Shown: positions 37,405 through 46,635 of the stretch, one piece after another
How the letters are laid out: each line of letters opens with the position of its first letter
How positions within the stretch are numbered: position 1 is the stretch's first letter
From: Ruegeria arenilitoris
GTDB taxonomy: Bacteria > Pseudomonadota > Alphaproteobacteria > Rhodobacterales > Rhodobacteraceae
DNA length: 64,000 nucleotides
Reading direction: 5' to 3'
Assembly (NCBI RefSeq): GCF_013035425.1
Contig: NZ_WQHX01000002.1
Span: 248,001 to 312,000, forward strand
Translations under genes and position numbers: made by a program
The notes under the pieces: model-generated
What the model was told of the DNA's origin: nothing
Seen by the model: the letters and a program-made list of their open reading frames with translations, nothing else
Database searches by the model: none

Positions 37405-38787
37405 TCAGCCCGTTTCCTTTTTCAAGTGGAACGATTTGGGACGTGTCAAGTTATGATATCCAATGACAGACAGACCGCCCCCGCGCCCAGTATTTTTACA
37501 ACCTGTCCAGCATAAACCGGGGTCCAGATAGTCAGCCCTGTTCATGAAAACAGTCCCAGTTTCAATCTCATTTCCCACGCGCTCTGCCCGATCCAAGTCG
37601 CTGGTCCAAAGCGATGCGGTAAGCCCAAACTCACTATCATTAATCAAAGCAATCGCTTGTTCGTCAGAAGACACTTTCATTATACCGACGACAGGACCAA
37701 AACTTTCGTCCCGCATTACACGCATGTCATGGGACACGTCAGTCAGGATCTGCGGTGTAAGAAATGCACCGCCGTCATCTTCGGGCATTCTGTCTATATG
37801 CGCGACTGCGCCTGCCGCGACTGCTTCAGAAATCTGGGCCCGAACCTCGTCTGCAAATCGGATATTTGCCATCGGACCAATCGTCGTTTCCGCGTCCAGG
37901 GGGTTGCCCAATTTGTATCCTTTAACCGCCTCAATCGCCTTGGCAACGAAATCGTCATAGAGGCTTTCATGGACATAGATTCTTTCGATCCCGCAGCAAC
38001 ACTGCCCTGAATTGAACATTGCCCCATCGATCAAGGTTTCGACTGCTGCATCCAGTTCAGCATCGTCCATTACATATCCTGGGTCCTTGCCGCCCAGCTC
38101 AGTTCCGACGCCAGTAAATGTTCCCGCAGCTGCCAGTTCCATTGATTTGCCGCCGCCAACAGACCCCGTGAAATTCACAAAGTCAAATGCGTTACCTGAG
38201 ATCAGCTCGTTGGTAAGGTCATGGTTTAAGAAAACGTTCTGAAAGACATCCTCGGGTATCCCTGCGGCTTGGAAGGCATTTGCCATACGCTCGCCCACCA
38301 AAAGGGTTTGTGTTGCGTGCTTCAGGATGACGGTATTGCCCGCAATAAGTGCCGGAGCAACTGTGTTGATGGCAGTCATATAGGGGTAGTTCCAAGGCGC
38401 GACGACAAAGACGACTCCATGCGGAATGCGTTTGATATAGCGTCTGAAAGATTCGTCTTCTCCGACCTCTATATCAGCTAGAGAAGAGTCTGCGATCTCC
38501 GCCATATAGCTTGCGCGCTCGTTGAACCCCGCAAACTCACCACCATAACGGACAGGACGGCCCATCATGTGCGCCAGTTCCAGCACAACTTCCTCGTTCA
38601 TCGCACCGACGGCGGCGACGCCAGCCATCACGAGATCAATCCGTTCGCGCAACGGCCGCGCCGCCCATGCTGGCTGTGCAGCACGTGCATTTGACGCGAT
38701 CTCGAACGCCTCATCCCGGGATAGAATGTTACGCTCGGCATAAACCGATCCGTCAATCGGCGAAATGCATTTTAACACCTGACCCAT
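37405..38787 (-). CDS. NAD(P)-dependent aldehyde dehydrogenase
   Basis: A 460-residue aldehyde dehydrogenase. The catalytic Cys is in NSGQCCCGIERIYV and the general-base Glu in GTELGGKDPGYV; the cofactor-binding part has APWNYPYMTAIN and NFTGSVGGGK. It is co-oriented with the Fe-ADH (65 bases downstream) and the GS-like ligase upstream, as expected for alcohol to aldehyde to acid conversion. GGAGAG precedes the ATG. Confidence 0.93.
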   Translation of the reverse strand: MGQVLKCISPIDGSVYAERNILSRDEAFEIASNARAAQPAWAARPLRERIDLVMAGVAAVGAMNEEVVLELAHMMGRPVRYGGEFAGFNERASYMAEIADSSLADIEVGEDESFRRYIKRIPHGVVFVVAPWNYPYMTAINTVAPALIAGNTVILKHATQTLLVGERMANAFQAAGIPEDVFQNVFLNHDLTNELISGNAFDFVNFTGSVGGGKSMELAAAGTFTGVGTELGGKDPGYVMDDAELDAAVETLIDGAMFNSGQCCCGIERIYVHESLYDDFVAKAIEAVKGYKLGNPLDAETTIGPMANIRFADEVRAQISEAVAAGAVAHIDRMPEDDGGAFLTPQILTDVSHDMRVMRDESFGPVVGIMKVSSDEQAIALINDSEFGLTASLWTSDLDRAERVGNEIETGTVFMNRADYLDPGLCWTGCKNTGRGGGLSVIGYHNLTRPKSFHLKKETG

Positions 38788-38884
38788 GGTCTCTCCGTTA
38801 TCAAAAAAATGCAGATCAACTGCTTCACCATGTCCAAAAACTGTGCCCGAGGCTAAAGGATGCGCCCGAATACTTGATCAGAGC

Positions 38885-40234
38885 TCACGCCCGTTCGAAC
38901 CCCCTGGCCACCTCCCAATCCGTCACTACGCGATCGAACTCTTCGATTTCGACCTCGGCTGCGCGAACGTAATGGTTTACAACTTCATCACCCATCGCTG
39001 ACCGCAGCATTTTGGAATCGTTGAGCGCATCCCTTGCAGAACGCAGATTTCCAGGGATCATACCAGTTTCTCCCTGATAAACGTCGCCCTTGGCTGGCGG
39101 TTGCAACTCCAGCTTTTCCTCAATGCCGGCGATACCTGCCGCCAGCATCCCTGCCATCGCTAGATAAGGATTCATGTCGGAACCCGGGATGCGGCACTCG
39201 ACCCGGACTGCCTTTGATCCTTCCCCGCAAAGTCTGAAACCAGCCGTTCGGTTGTCTACCGACCAAATGATTCTTGTGGGCGCAAAGGTGCCTTTCATAA
39301 AGCGCTTGTAGCTATTGATGTAGGGCGCCATGAAATAGGTGTAGTCGGCAGCGTATTTCAGCAATCCGGCCATGTAATTTTTCATCAGTGCAGACATACC
39401 CAGATCGTCAGACTTGTCGTAAAACGCTGGCTGCCCATCCGACCAAAGCGATTGATGCACGTGTGAGGAACTACCAACTTTGTCGTGATGCCATTTCGGT
39501 AAAAACGTGGCGGCATGGCCGTGCTGCCACGCGATTTCCTTAACCGCGTTCTTGGCGATTGAGTGGTATTCAGCTGTAGCCATCGCTGGCGCATATTTGA
39601 TGTTCAGCTCTTCCTGTCCTGTCTCGGCCTCACCCTTAGAGTTTTCTACCGGTATACCCGCATTCCATAGATGATTGCGGATCGGGCGCATCACATGTTC
39701 TTCTTTGGTGGTCTGAAGTATGTGATAGTCCTCGTTATAACCCGAAATAGGTTCCAGATCGCGAAAGCCTTCTTTTCGGATCTGGTCAAAGCTTTTTTCG
39801 AAAAGAAAAAACTCCAGCTCTGTAGCACACATCGCCTCAAAACCCATATTTTTCAGTCGATTAACCTGCTTTTTCAGGATTGACCTGGGCGCGTGCGGAA
39901 CTTCTTCGTGGGTGTGGTGATCCAACACGTCACACATTACCATCGCTGTGCCATCCAACCACGGAACCGGGCGCAGAGTGCCAAGGTCAGGCTTCATTAC
40001 GTAGTCGCCGTACCCCCTTTCCCAACTGGTCGAGGCATATCCGTCCGGTGTACCCATCTCGATATCCGTGGCTAGCAAGTAATTGCAGCAATGGGTTTCT
40101 TCCCAAGCCCCAGCCACAAAGTGGCCAGCGTGGAACCGCTTGCCCATCAAGCGCCCCTGCATATCGACCATGCAGACCAGCACTGTATCAGTTTCACCAG
40201 CTGCCACCTGCGCCTTGAGATCGTCCAGCGTCAT
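38885..40234 (-). CDS. Glutamine synthetase family ligase (amine gamma-glutamylation)
   Basis: A 449-residue glutamine-synthetase-fold ligase, the third in the window. Landmarks are CMVDMQGRLMGKRFH, ATELEFFLFEKS, GQEELNIKYAP, SSSHVHQSLW, NSYKRFMKGTFAPTRI and DNRTAGFRLCG. The GxEELNI and SSHVHQS forms differ from the two GS-like genes at 1-4.4 kb, so it belongs to another subgroup, nearer gamma-glutamylmethylamide/ethanolamine-type ligases. With the ADH, ALDH and amidohydrolase around it, it probably glutamylates an imported amino alcohol. GAGG lies before the ATG. Confidence 0.88.
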   Translation of the reverse strand: MTLDDLKAQVAAGETDTVLVCMVDMQGRLMGKRFHAGHFVAGAWEETHCCNYLLATDIEMGTPDGYASTSWERGYGDYVMKPDLGTLRPVPWLDGTAMVMCDVLDHHTHEEVPHAPRSILKKQVNRLKNMGFEAMCATELEFFLFEKSFDQIRKEGFRDLEPISGYNEDYHILQTTKEEHVMRPIRNHLWNAGIPVENSKGEAETGQEELNIKYAPAMATAEYHSIAKNAVKEIAWQHGHAATFLPKWHHDKVGSSSHVHQSLWSDGQPAFYDKSDDLGMSALMKNYMAGLLKYAADYTYFMAPYINSYKRFMKGTFAPTRIIWSVDNRTAGFRLCGEGSKAVRVECRIPGSDMNPYLAMAGMLAAGIAGIEEKLELQPPAKGDVYQGETGMIPGNLRSARDALNDSKMLRSAMGDEVVNHYVRAAEVEIEEFDRVVTDWEVARGFERA

Positions 40235-40289
40235 TTAAGCCTCATTCCCAGAGTTTCAGGGCAGGCGCCCTCGCCTGCCCTGTTTCGTC

Positions 40290-41324
40290 TCAGCCGTAGC
40301 GATATGGCCGACCCGCCTTGAGCATTTCGGCGTTATAGCGTTTGAAGATATCGACGACTTTGGCTTTCGTCTCAGATTCAGCTGCTATCTCATCCCAGAA
40401 CTTCACAGCGGCTTCTTCAACAGTTGCCCATTCTTCGTCTGGAATGGTGGTGAGCTGCATCTTGGTTCCGTTTACACGTAGATTGGCCTCACCGCCCCAA
40501 TACCACCATTGGCGATAATAATGCGATTGATCGCAGCACACTTTGAACAGGGTCTGCAGATCTTCGGGCAATTCATTCCAACGGTCCATGTTGGCAAAGA
40601 AATGACCCGCCCAAGCACCCGAGATGTTGTTGGTCAGGAAATAGTTGGTCACATCTGCCCAACCGACGGTGTAGTCTTCGGTGATGCCCGACCACGCGAT
40701 ACCATCCAGCTCGCCCGTCTGAACAGCAACCTCAATGTCTTCCCACGGCAGAGTTACTGGAACCACACCAAACTGGCTGAGGAAACGACCAGCTGTTGGG
40801 AATGTAAAGACACGTTTGCCCTTCATATCCTCCAACGAGTTGATTGGGTCCTTTGTTGCAAAGTGGCACGGGTCCCAAGCGCCAGCACTGATGTGTTTCA
40901 CGCCGACTTTGGAGTATTCTTCGTCCCAGATCTCGTTCAGGCCCCATTGATTAAATAACACCGGAACATCCAGAGAATAGCGTGAAGCAAATGGGAAGTA
41001 TCCCCCGAAAACCGTAACCTCAGTCGGCGAAGCCATCGAGTCATCATCAGATTGCACCGCGTCGATCGTGCCTTTCTGCATGGCACGGAACAGTTCACCC
41101 GTAGGAACCAGTTGGTCGGCATAGAACAGTTCGATCTGCATCCTGTCACCGGCGATCTTGTTGAACATTTCGATTGCAGGATCGATCACATGCGCCGCCA
41201 GTGCAGGTCCGGCATAGGTCTGCATCCGCCATGTTATCGTGCTTTGCGCCAATGCTGGCGTTGCCAAGGGGGCAGCAGCCACACCGACCCCAGCTGTTTT
41301 CAGAAACTTACGTCTTGTCGTCAT
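40290..41324 (-). CDS. TRAP transporter substrate-binding protein (DctP)
   Basis: A 344-residue TRAP solute receptor with a twin-arginine-type signal (TTRRKFLKTAGVGVAAAPLA, cleavage near ALA-QST). The binding protein resembles the TakP/DctP7 group, with ITWRMQTYAGPALAAH and a conserved Arg/Trp region (GRFLSQFGVVPVTLPWED). It would bring the substrate to the DctQM permease encoded upstream in the operon. Substrate not deducible; many relatives bind organic acids, so a zwitterionic or carboxylated substrate is possible. Confidence 0.93.
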   Translation of the reverse strand: MTTRRKFLKTAGVGVAAAPLATPALAQSTITWRMQTYAGPALAAHVIDPAIEMFNKIAGDRMQIELFYADQLVPTGELFRAMQKGTIDAVQSDDDSMASPTEVTVFGGYFPFASRYSLDVPVLFNQWGLNEIWDEEYSKVGVKHISAGAWDPCHFATKDPINSLEDMKGKRVFTFPTAGRFLSQFGVVPVTLPWEDIEVAVQTGELDGIAWSGITEDYTVGWADVTNYFLTNNISGAWAGHFFANMDRWNELPEDLQTLFKVCCDQSHYYRQWWYWGGEANLRVNGTKMQLTTIPDEEWATVEEAAVKFWDEIAAESETKAKVVDIFKRYNAEMLKAGRPYRYG

Positions 41325-41375
41325 GTCAATTTCCTCTCCGTTAAAGTTCCCGCACCCGTTCGCCGGGCATTCTTG

Positions 41376-42695
41376 TTAGTTTCCATAAATGTATCCGGGC
41401 AGCCAAAGAGCGATCTCCGGAAAAACCATTATTATGATCAAGGCCAAAACCATCACGCCCACAAACGGTATGATCGACCGATAAATGTCACTGAGCCCGA
41501 TTTCAGGTGGGGCCATCGCACGCATCAGGAACAGGTTGTAACCGAATGGCGGCGTCATATAGGCAATCTGTGTGGTGATCGTGTACAGAACACCGTACCA
41601 AATCAAATCAAAGCCCAGTGCTCCGACCAACGGCACATACAATGGTGCCACGATAACCAACATCGCCGTATCATCCAGAAATGTCCCCATTACAATAAAG
41701 CTTAGCTGCATCAGGATCAGGATCATCCAGGGAGAAAGACCGAGCTGCTCTGTAAAAAGATTGTCGATGGCTTTCACAGCACCCAGACCATCAAACACAG
41801 CACCAAACCCAAGCGCGGCCAAAATGATCCACATGAACATGCAGGAAATCGCCAATGTCTGCTTGGTACATGTCTCGAAAATCTTCCACGTCATTCGACG
41901 CTTTAGGACAGAAATAACAAGAGCGGTCAGCGCACCGATGGCCGAGCTTTCTACAAGCGAGGTCCACCCGTTCACGAAAGGCACCATCATCGCGGCAAAA
42001 ATGATTAGCGGCAGCGCCCCTGCCCCAAGCAGCCGTATTTTTTCGGTTTGCGTTACTTCGTGCACGTCCTCCATTGCAGGACCAAGATGCGGTTGAATTC
42101 GACAGCGTATCCAAATGTAAAGAATGAACATGCCCGCCATCATCAACCCCGGTACGATGCCAGCCAACCAAAGTTGACCAACGGGCTGGCGCGCAATCAT
42201 CGCGTACAAAACCAACACCACCGATGGCGGAACAAGTATCCCCAAGCTGGAACCGGCCTGAATGACTCCCGTCACCATTGTCTTGTCATAACCTCGCCGC
42301 AAAAGTTCGGGCAAAGCTATCGTCGCGCCAATGGCCATTCCTGCCACACTGAGACCATTCATCGCCGAGACCAATACCATCAGGCCAATTGTGCCTATGG
42401 CCAGACCGCCATTCACTGGCCCCATCCAGACATGGAACATGCGATAAAGATCGTCGGCCAAACGGCTCTCGCTAAGCACGTAGCCCATAAAAATGAACAT
42501 CGGCAATGTCAGCAGCGGGTACCATTTCATCAGCTTCATCGCTGCAGAAAACGTTATGTCCTGCCCGCCAGTGCCCCACAGCGCCAACGCCGCAATTGTC
42601 GCCACAGCCCCGATTGCGCCAAAGACGCGTTGACCCGTAAAGAGCATCAGCATCATTAGCGCGAACATGAAAATGGCGATGTATTCCTGGCTCAT
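41376..42695 (-). CDS. TRAP transporter large permease (DctM)
   Basis: A 439-residue TRAP DctM subunit with about 12 hydrophobic helices. PLLTLPMFIFMGYVLSESRL and GASLGILVPPSVVLVLYA-type motifs (here AGSSLGILVPPS) are characteristic. The start at 42695 gives an ATGA overlap with the dctQ stop; the frame is open upstream inside dctQ. It forms the Na+-driven channel with DctQ. Confidence 0.94.
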   Translation of the reverse strand: MSQEYIAIFMFALMMLMLFTGQRVFGAIGAVATIAALALWGTGGQDITFSAAMKLMKWYPLLTLPMFIFMGYVLSESRLADDLYRMFHVWMGPVNGGLAIGTIGLMVLVSAMNGLSVAGMAIGATIALPELLRRGYDKTMVTGVIQAGSSLGILVPPSVVLVLYAMIARQPVGQLWLAGIVPGLMMAGMFILYIWIRCRIQPHLGPAMEDVHEVTQTEKIRLLGAGALPLIIFAAMMVPFVNGWTSLVESSAIGALTALVISVLKRRMTWKIFETCTKQTLAISCMFMWIILAALGFGAVFDGLGAVKAIDNLFTEQLGLSPWMILILMQLSFIVMGTFLDDTAMLVIVAPLYVPLVGALGFDLIWYGVLYTITTQIAYMTPPFGYNLFLMRAMAPPEIGLSDIYRSIIPFVGVMVLALIIIMVFPEIALWLPGYIYGN

Positions 42696-43264
42696 GCCCG
42701 CCTGACCCCGATTTCCTGCCCGTTTATTCGGGCAATGTCTTTGAAGAATTCGGAAACCGCTTGAAGCAGCATCAGAAAAAAGCCGAAGACCATGATGACT
42801 TTTACTGGCCAGATGTATGGGCGCCACGCCGTGGACGAGCGTTCCAGGCGTCCAATTTCCTCATTGCCCGTCAAAAGCCCGGTGAAATATGATAACGGCG
42901 CATCGCCCCAATACCCTAGGCTGTAAGCGGTGGAACCCATGCCTCCGTAAAACAATACGCCCAAATACAGAATCAAAAGAAGCACAGTGAACGCATCAAA
43001 CCACGCTTTTTTGTGCGGGCTCCAATTGTGGTAAAAAAGGTCCATTCGCACATTGGACCCCAATTGGATCGAATATGGCCCCCCTACAATGTAATAGGTG
43101 ACCATAGCAAACTGCGCCATTTCCAGCGTCCAAAGAGATGGTGTAAAAAAGGTCTTTGATATTGAGGACCACAACAAGATCCCCATCATCACAAAAAGAC
43201 CCCACATCATAACGCGGCCAACCCGGTAATTTACCGCGTCCACGATCCGGACATATCTGGCCAT
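42692..43264 (-). CDS. TRAP transporter small permease (DctQ)
   Basis: A 190-residue DctQ-type small permease with four hydrophobic segments (GLFVMMGILLWSSIS, FAMVTYYIVGGPYSI, FTVLLLILYLGVLFYGG, PVKVIMVFGFFLMLLQAV). I choose the ATG at 43264, eight bases after the amidohydrolase stop; a longer form from 43321 would overlap that gene by 49 bases. It ends in an ATGA overlap with dctM. Confidence 0.85.
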   Translation of the reverse strand: MARYVRIVDAVNYRVGRVMMWGLFVMMGILLWSSISKTFFTPSLWTLEMAQFAMVTYYIVGGPYSIQLGSNVRMDLFYHNWSPHKKAWFDAFTVLLLILYLGVLFYGGMGSTAYSLGYWGDAPLSYFTGLLTGNEEIGRLERSSTAWRPYIWPVKVIMVFGFFLMLLQAVSEFFKDIARINGQEIGVRRA

Positions 43265-43272
43265 AAATCCGA

Positions 43273-44058
43273 TCACGCTGAGCGCCTTTCGTTCAAACCA
43301 GCGAGCGTTTGCCCAATCCACGGCGTTAACCAGTCAACCATAGTCTTTTGTTGCTGGGGCGTTTCAATTAAGTCGTTTCGGATTTCTATCATTACATTCA
43401 GCAGATCGTTTTGAACCGCATGTACATCCAAAGTGTGCGCAACGCCGTCCGCCGCAGAATACGGTTCGTTCAACCGGATGGTGTAAGGCTGTGGTACGGG
43501 ACGGGTCGCTAACATTGCCTCAGCAAACCGCGCGTCCTTTCCGTGCAAGAGCCCCAACTCGACCGTGCGTGTCTTGCCGCGAAAGACAGGGGTGAAGCTG
43601 TGTATTGTAACCATCAACTCCAAGGTTTCGCGGTTTTTTGCGATTTCGTTAGAAAGAACAGAAAAAAACGGGTGGTAGACCTCGGTAACTCTATTCGACT
43701 TTTCCTTTTGGGTCATACGCGCGTTCGCTGGGATTGTGATATCCTCGCTCTGAGACGGCATCGCGTCATCGGCATCTGGCGGGCGGTTACAGTCATAAAC
43801 CAGCCTCGATACCCCGCCGAAAACTAGTGAAGCACACATGCTACCTGCGATGCCGCGTGCCACTGATAACGCTCCGGGGTCCCAGGCAATGTGGGTGCGC
43901 AACGCGTCACGACTCAGCCCCATATTATCCAGAAACCCAGGTACCCGATTAGACGCATGCTCACACACCACCACAATCGAAGGCGCACCCTGAGCGGACA
44001 CTTTGTGCACGACCGGGCCATACCCTGACTTACCTTGATGCGATTCCATCTGGCTCAT
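43273..44058 (-). CDS. N-formylglutamate amidohydrolase-family protein
   Basis: A 261-residue member of the N-formylglutamate amidohydrolase (FGase/HutG) family, zinc-dependent. Landmarks are VVCEHASNRVPG, AWDPGALSVA, DCNRPPDA, and IHSFTPVFRGKTRTVELG. No histidine-degradation genes are nearby. As first gene of an operon with a GS-like ligase, ADH and ALDH, it could hydrolyse the gamma-glutamyl amide of the final acid, releasing glutamate. That role is inferred. Confidence 0.85.
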   Translation of the reverse strand: MSQMESHQGKSGYGPVVHKVSAQGAPSIVVVCEHASNRVPGFLDNMGLSRDALRTHIAWDPGALSVARGIAGSMCASLVFGGVSRLVYDCNRPPDADDAMPSQSEDITIPANARMTQKEKSNRVTEVYHPFFSVLSNEIAKNRETLELMVTIHSFTPVFRGKTRTVELGLLHGKDARFAEAMLATRPVPQPYTIRLNEPYSAADGVAHTLDVHAVQNDLLNVMIEIRNDLIETPQQQKTMVDWLTPWIGQTLAGLNERRSA

Positions 44059-44060
44059 GC

Positions 44061-44103
44061 GGAAAAATCTCTACATTGGATGTTCACCTGTCAATATTTT
44101 TCC
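44061..44103. promoter_or_regulatory. Inverted repeat GGAAAAAT...ATTTTTCC, candidate RpiR operator
   Basis: Eight-base arms at 44061-44068 and 44096-44103, separated by 27 bases, lie in the 120-base divergent gap before the amidohydrolase operon and the RpiR regulator gene. The placement suits a regulator site, but the A-rich arms could also arise by chance. Confidence 0.3.
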
Positions 44104-44178
44104 TGTACAAATTTCTTCAGGCTTGCCTCTCATGTCAAAAAATGGACAAACCGGCCTTTGCAAACTAGGGAGTGATCC

Positions 44179-45048
44179 ATGCGAGTGACAGAAAAGCTCC
44201 TTGCACACCGGGAGGATATGACCCCGTCGGAACGTCAATTGGTAAACGTGTTGCTCGATGATTATCCTATGGCGGGTCTTGGCAGCATAACTGAGCTGGC
44301 CAGTATCGCCTCGGTTTCGACAACCACCGTTGCACGCATGTTGCAAAAGACAGGATTTGAGGGCTACCCGCAGTTCCAAGCCGCCGTGCGTGGCGAAGTC
44401 AAAGAGATGATTTCTGGGCCAGAAGCCAAGCGCGACGTCTGGCAGAACGACCTTCCGGAAGAACACATCCTCAACCGTTATTCGCGTCAGGCACTCGAAA
44501 ACCAAAAGCGTTCAATCGACGAGATCGACCCAGAGGAGTTCGACAGCTTCTGCCGAATGTTGTGCGACCCCGATCGACGCGTGTTCATAACTGGCGGCCG
44601 GATCACCGGAACTCTAGCGAGATATCTGTACCTGCACCTGCAAATGATACGGCCAGATGTTAAACTGCTGGCTGATGCCGCGTCTTGGACACATGATCTG
44701 TTAGAAGTGCGCAAGGGTGATATTTTAGTGGCTTTGGATGTTCGCCGTTACGAAAATACCACGTTGCTAATCGGGCAACTGTGCCACGAGCGTGAGGCGG
44801 AAGTTGTACTGCTTACAGATCAGTGGCGTTCACCTATCCATCGGCTGGCGAAGCACACATTTGCAGCGCGTATCGCCGTTCCATCTGCATGGGACTCAAT
44901 GGCTGCACTGTTGGTTTTTTTGGAATGCGTGATTGCAGAGGTTCAAGAACGACTTTGGGACAGCGTAAAGGAACGAACTGACGCATTGGAAAAGGCTTTT
45001 GATCGAACAAAACTATTCCGCAAATTTGGTCAAAGTGCCAGCTCATGA
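44179..45048 (+). CDS. MurR/RpiR family transcriptional regulator
   Basis: A 289-residue RpiR-type regulator. The N-terminal HTH_6 domain reads LTELASIASVSTTTVARML-like (ITELASIASVSTTTVARMLQ), and the C-terminal SIS domain (VFITGGRITGTLARYLYLHL) would bind a phosphorylated or other small ligand. It is divergent from the TRAP/GS-like/ADH operon and is its obvious regulator. GGGAG precedes the ATG. Confidence 0.9.
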   Translation: MRVTEKLLAHREDMTPSERQLVNVLLDDYPMAGLGSITELASIASVSTTTVARMLQKTGFEGYPQFQAAVRGEVKEMISGPEAKRDVWQNDLPEEHILNRYSRQALENQKRSIDEIDPEEFDSFCRMLCDPDRRVFITGGRITGTLARYLYLHLQMIRPDVKLLADAASWTHDLLEVRKGDILVALDVRRYENTTLLIGQLCHEREAEVVLLTDQWRSPIHRLAKHTFAARIAVPSAWDSMAALLVFLECVIAEVQERLWDSVKERTDALEKAFDRTKLFRKFGQSASS

Positions 45049-45125
45049 TTGCTGGCCGGGTTTAGCGAATACAACTGCGCGTGAGGACTGTTGCCAGCCT
45101 TCACTCAAGACGTACACTCGGTCCC

Positions 45126-46013
45126 ATGACCTTTGTTACGGAAAACCAACTCTCCTTGCTGATCCTCTTTTTTCTCGCCGGTTTGATAGGTACTGCCTTT
45201 TTGTTCCGCAAACCCGCCAGACATCGCGCTTGGAAACTCGCCGATCTGGTTTGGGTCGTGTTAGGAGGAATCGGAGCGTTGGTTGCAGTACTGGCTGGTC
45301 TGTATACCTCTGATAGCTCACGACTGGACCGCCAAATCGATGTTGCCTACGCCGCGACTTTGGCGTTTGACCGCGATGCAGCCCGGTTTCGCCTGCGATT
45401 TTGCGATCCGGCCTATGATCCGGACACTGCCATCTTGTGCGACAAGGTCGAATTCTTGTCTGCATCAACGGCCAGCAACGCCGACCTCCCGCTATTTATC
45501 GCAGTTACAAACGAAGTCGCACCGCTCCAAGGGCTTCATCTGCTGTTCGGGCGCGGCTCTAAAGACGAAATGGATGGGGCCCGCGGCATGGCTGCTAAGG
45601 CAGATGCATTCGATATTGAACAGTTTCTTGTGTTCACATCGTTAGATGATGCAACCCAATCCGCTATCGAAAGTTTACGGCGCAAAGTACCCGCCATAGC
45701 CGGAGATTACATGATTTTGGCGCAAAGCTATGATGATCTGATCGAACAGGTAAGCAAACTGAAAGATGAATGGGAATTCTTACAAGAGAACGCGCATATT
45801 TTGGTTTTGCAAATTATTGCTTTGTGCTTGGTCAGCTTTGCCGCTCCGTTCCGATTGGGTAAATCAGTTGTAGAGCTGCGCGCATCTCTCAGCGGCGATA
45901 CTTCTGGGCCAATTGCTCAGTGTCAGCCCCAAGAAAGTACTGGGCAAGAACCCAAAGATTCCGAGCGCCCCGCCGCAGCCAACCATGATGAATATAGCGT
46001 TCCGCATTCGTGA
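45126..46013 (+). CDS. Membrane protein of unknown function
   Basis: A protein of about 295 residues that I do not recognise. Two N-terminal helices (LSLLILFFLAGLIGTAFLF, VWVVLGGIGALVAVLAGLY) are followed by a soluble region of about 170 residues with cysteines (RFCDPAYDP, ILCDKVEF) and then a third helix (ILVLQIIALCLVSFAAPF) and a polar tail. The start at 45126 lacks a clear ribosome site; a GTG at 45081 is an alternative. Its last 125 bases overlap the convergent glycosyltransferase gene. Confidence 0.6.
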   Translation: MTFVTENQLSLLILFFLAGLIGTAFLFRKPARHRAWKLADLVWVVLGGIGALVAVLAGLYTSDSSRLDRQIDVAYAATLAFDRDAARFRLRFCDPAYDPDTAILCDKVEFLSASTASNADLPLFIAVTNEVAPLQGLHLLFGRGSKDEMDGARGMAAKADAFDIEQFLVFTSLDDATQSAIESLRRKVPAIAGDYMILAQSYDDLIEQVSKLKDEWEFLQENAHILVLQIIALCLVSFAAPFRLGKSVVELRASLSGDTSGPIAQCQPQESTGQEPKDSERPAAANHDEYSVPHS

Positions 46014-46563
46014 CTGCGTCTGCATCCAGCACGGTTACGCGCGGAAGCGCCCTAACAAGGGCTACATCTTCCATCAATGGTTGATCTGGGAAACCTCCAG
46101 CTGCGCAATAATCTTGCCTACGAACTAACAGTCCCTGATCCCCATAGGGCAAAGCAAACAGCCGACTGCGCAGGTTCGCCCACCCAGCTACCCAAGCTGG
46201 GCCGAAACCAGTGGCACGAAATCGCAAACGAAATGTAGCCGGATGCCCTAAAGGTAGATGATCAGCTACGACCTCGCTCCAGCCTTCCTGCAATCTCGTA
46301 TCGGCATGTAGTATCAGCAGCCATTCTCCCTTGGCGGGATCACACCCCCTACGCAATTGTCCCCCGCGAGAAGCGGCACCGGCAACAATGACCGCTCCGG
46401 CTTGATCGGCCAACTCAATAGTAGAATCGGTGGACCCACCGTCACTGATTATCAGTTCGTGTATAAGACCGGCTTGCACCCCTTCGAACAAAGCCTGCAG
46501 GGTCGCAGGTAGTTCGGCGCCTGCGTTTAAGGTCGGGATCACGATGCTGATCGGAGCGGTCAT
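45889..46563 (-). CDS. GT2 glycosyltransferase, TIGR04283-type
   Basis: A 224-residue family 2 glycosyltransferase. The nucleotide-binding N-terminus is SIVIPTLNAGAELPATLQAL, with IISDGGSTDST, and the DXD-like element is ILHADTRL. The form matches the TIGR04283 group, linked in some bacteria to arsenosugar synthesis; no arsenic genes adjoin it, so the substrate is open. Its 3' 125 bases lie on the opposite strand of the end of the membrane-protein gene at 45126. Confidence 0.8.
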   Translation of the reverse strand: MTAPISIVIPTLNAGAELPATLQALFEGVQAGLIHELIISDGGSTDSTIELADQAGAVIVAGAASRGGQLRRGCDPAKGEWLLILHADTRLQEGWSEVVADHLPLGHPATFRLRFRATGFGPAWVAGWANLRSRLFALPYGDQGLLVRRQDYCAAGGFPDQPLMEDVALVRALPRVTVLDADAVTNAERYIHHGWLRRGARNLWVLAQYFLGADTEQLAQKYRR

Positions 46564-46635
46564 TCACGAAACCCTCTGGTCACGGCGATGCGATCACCTA
46601 TATCACGGTGCCAAGACGAAAGACGAGGATACTCA

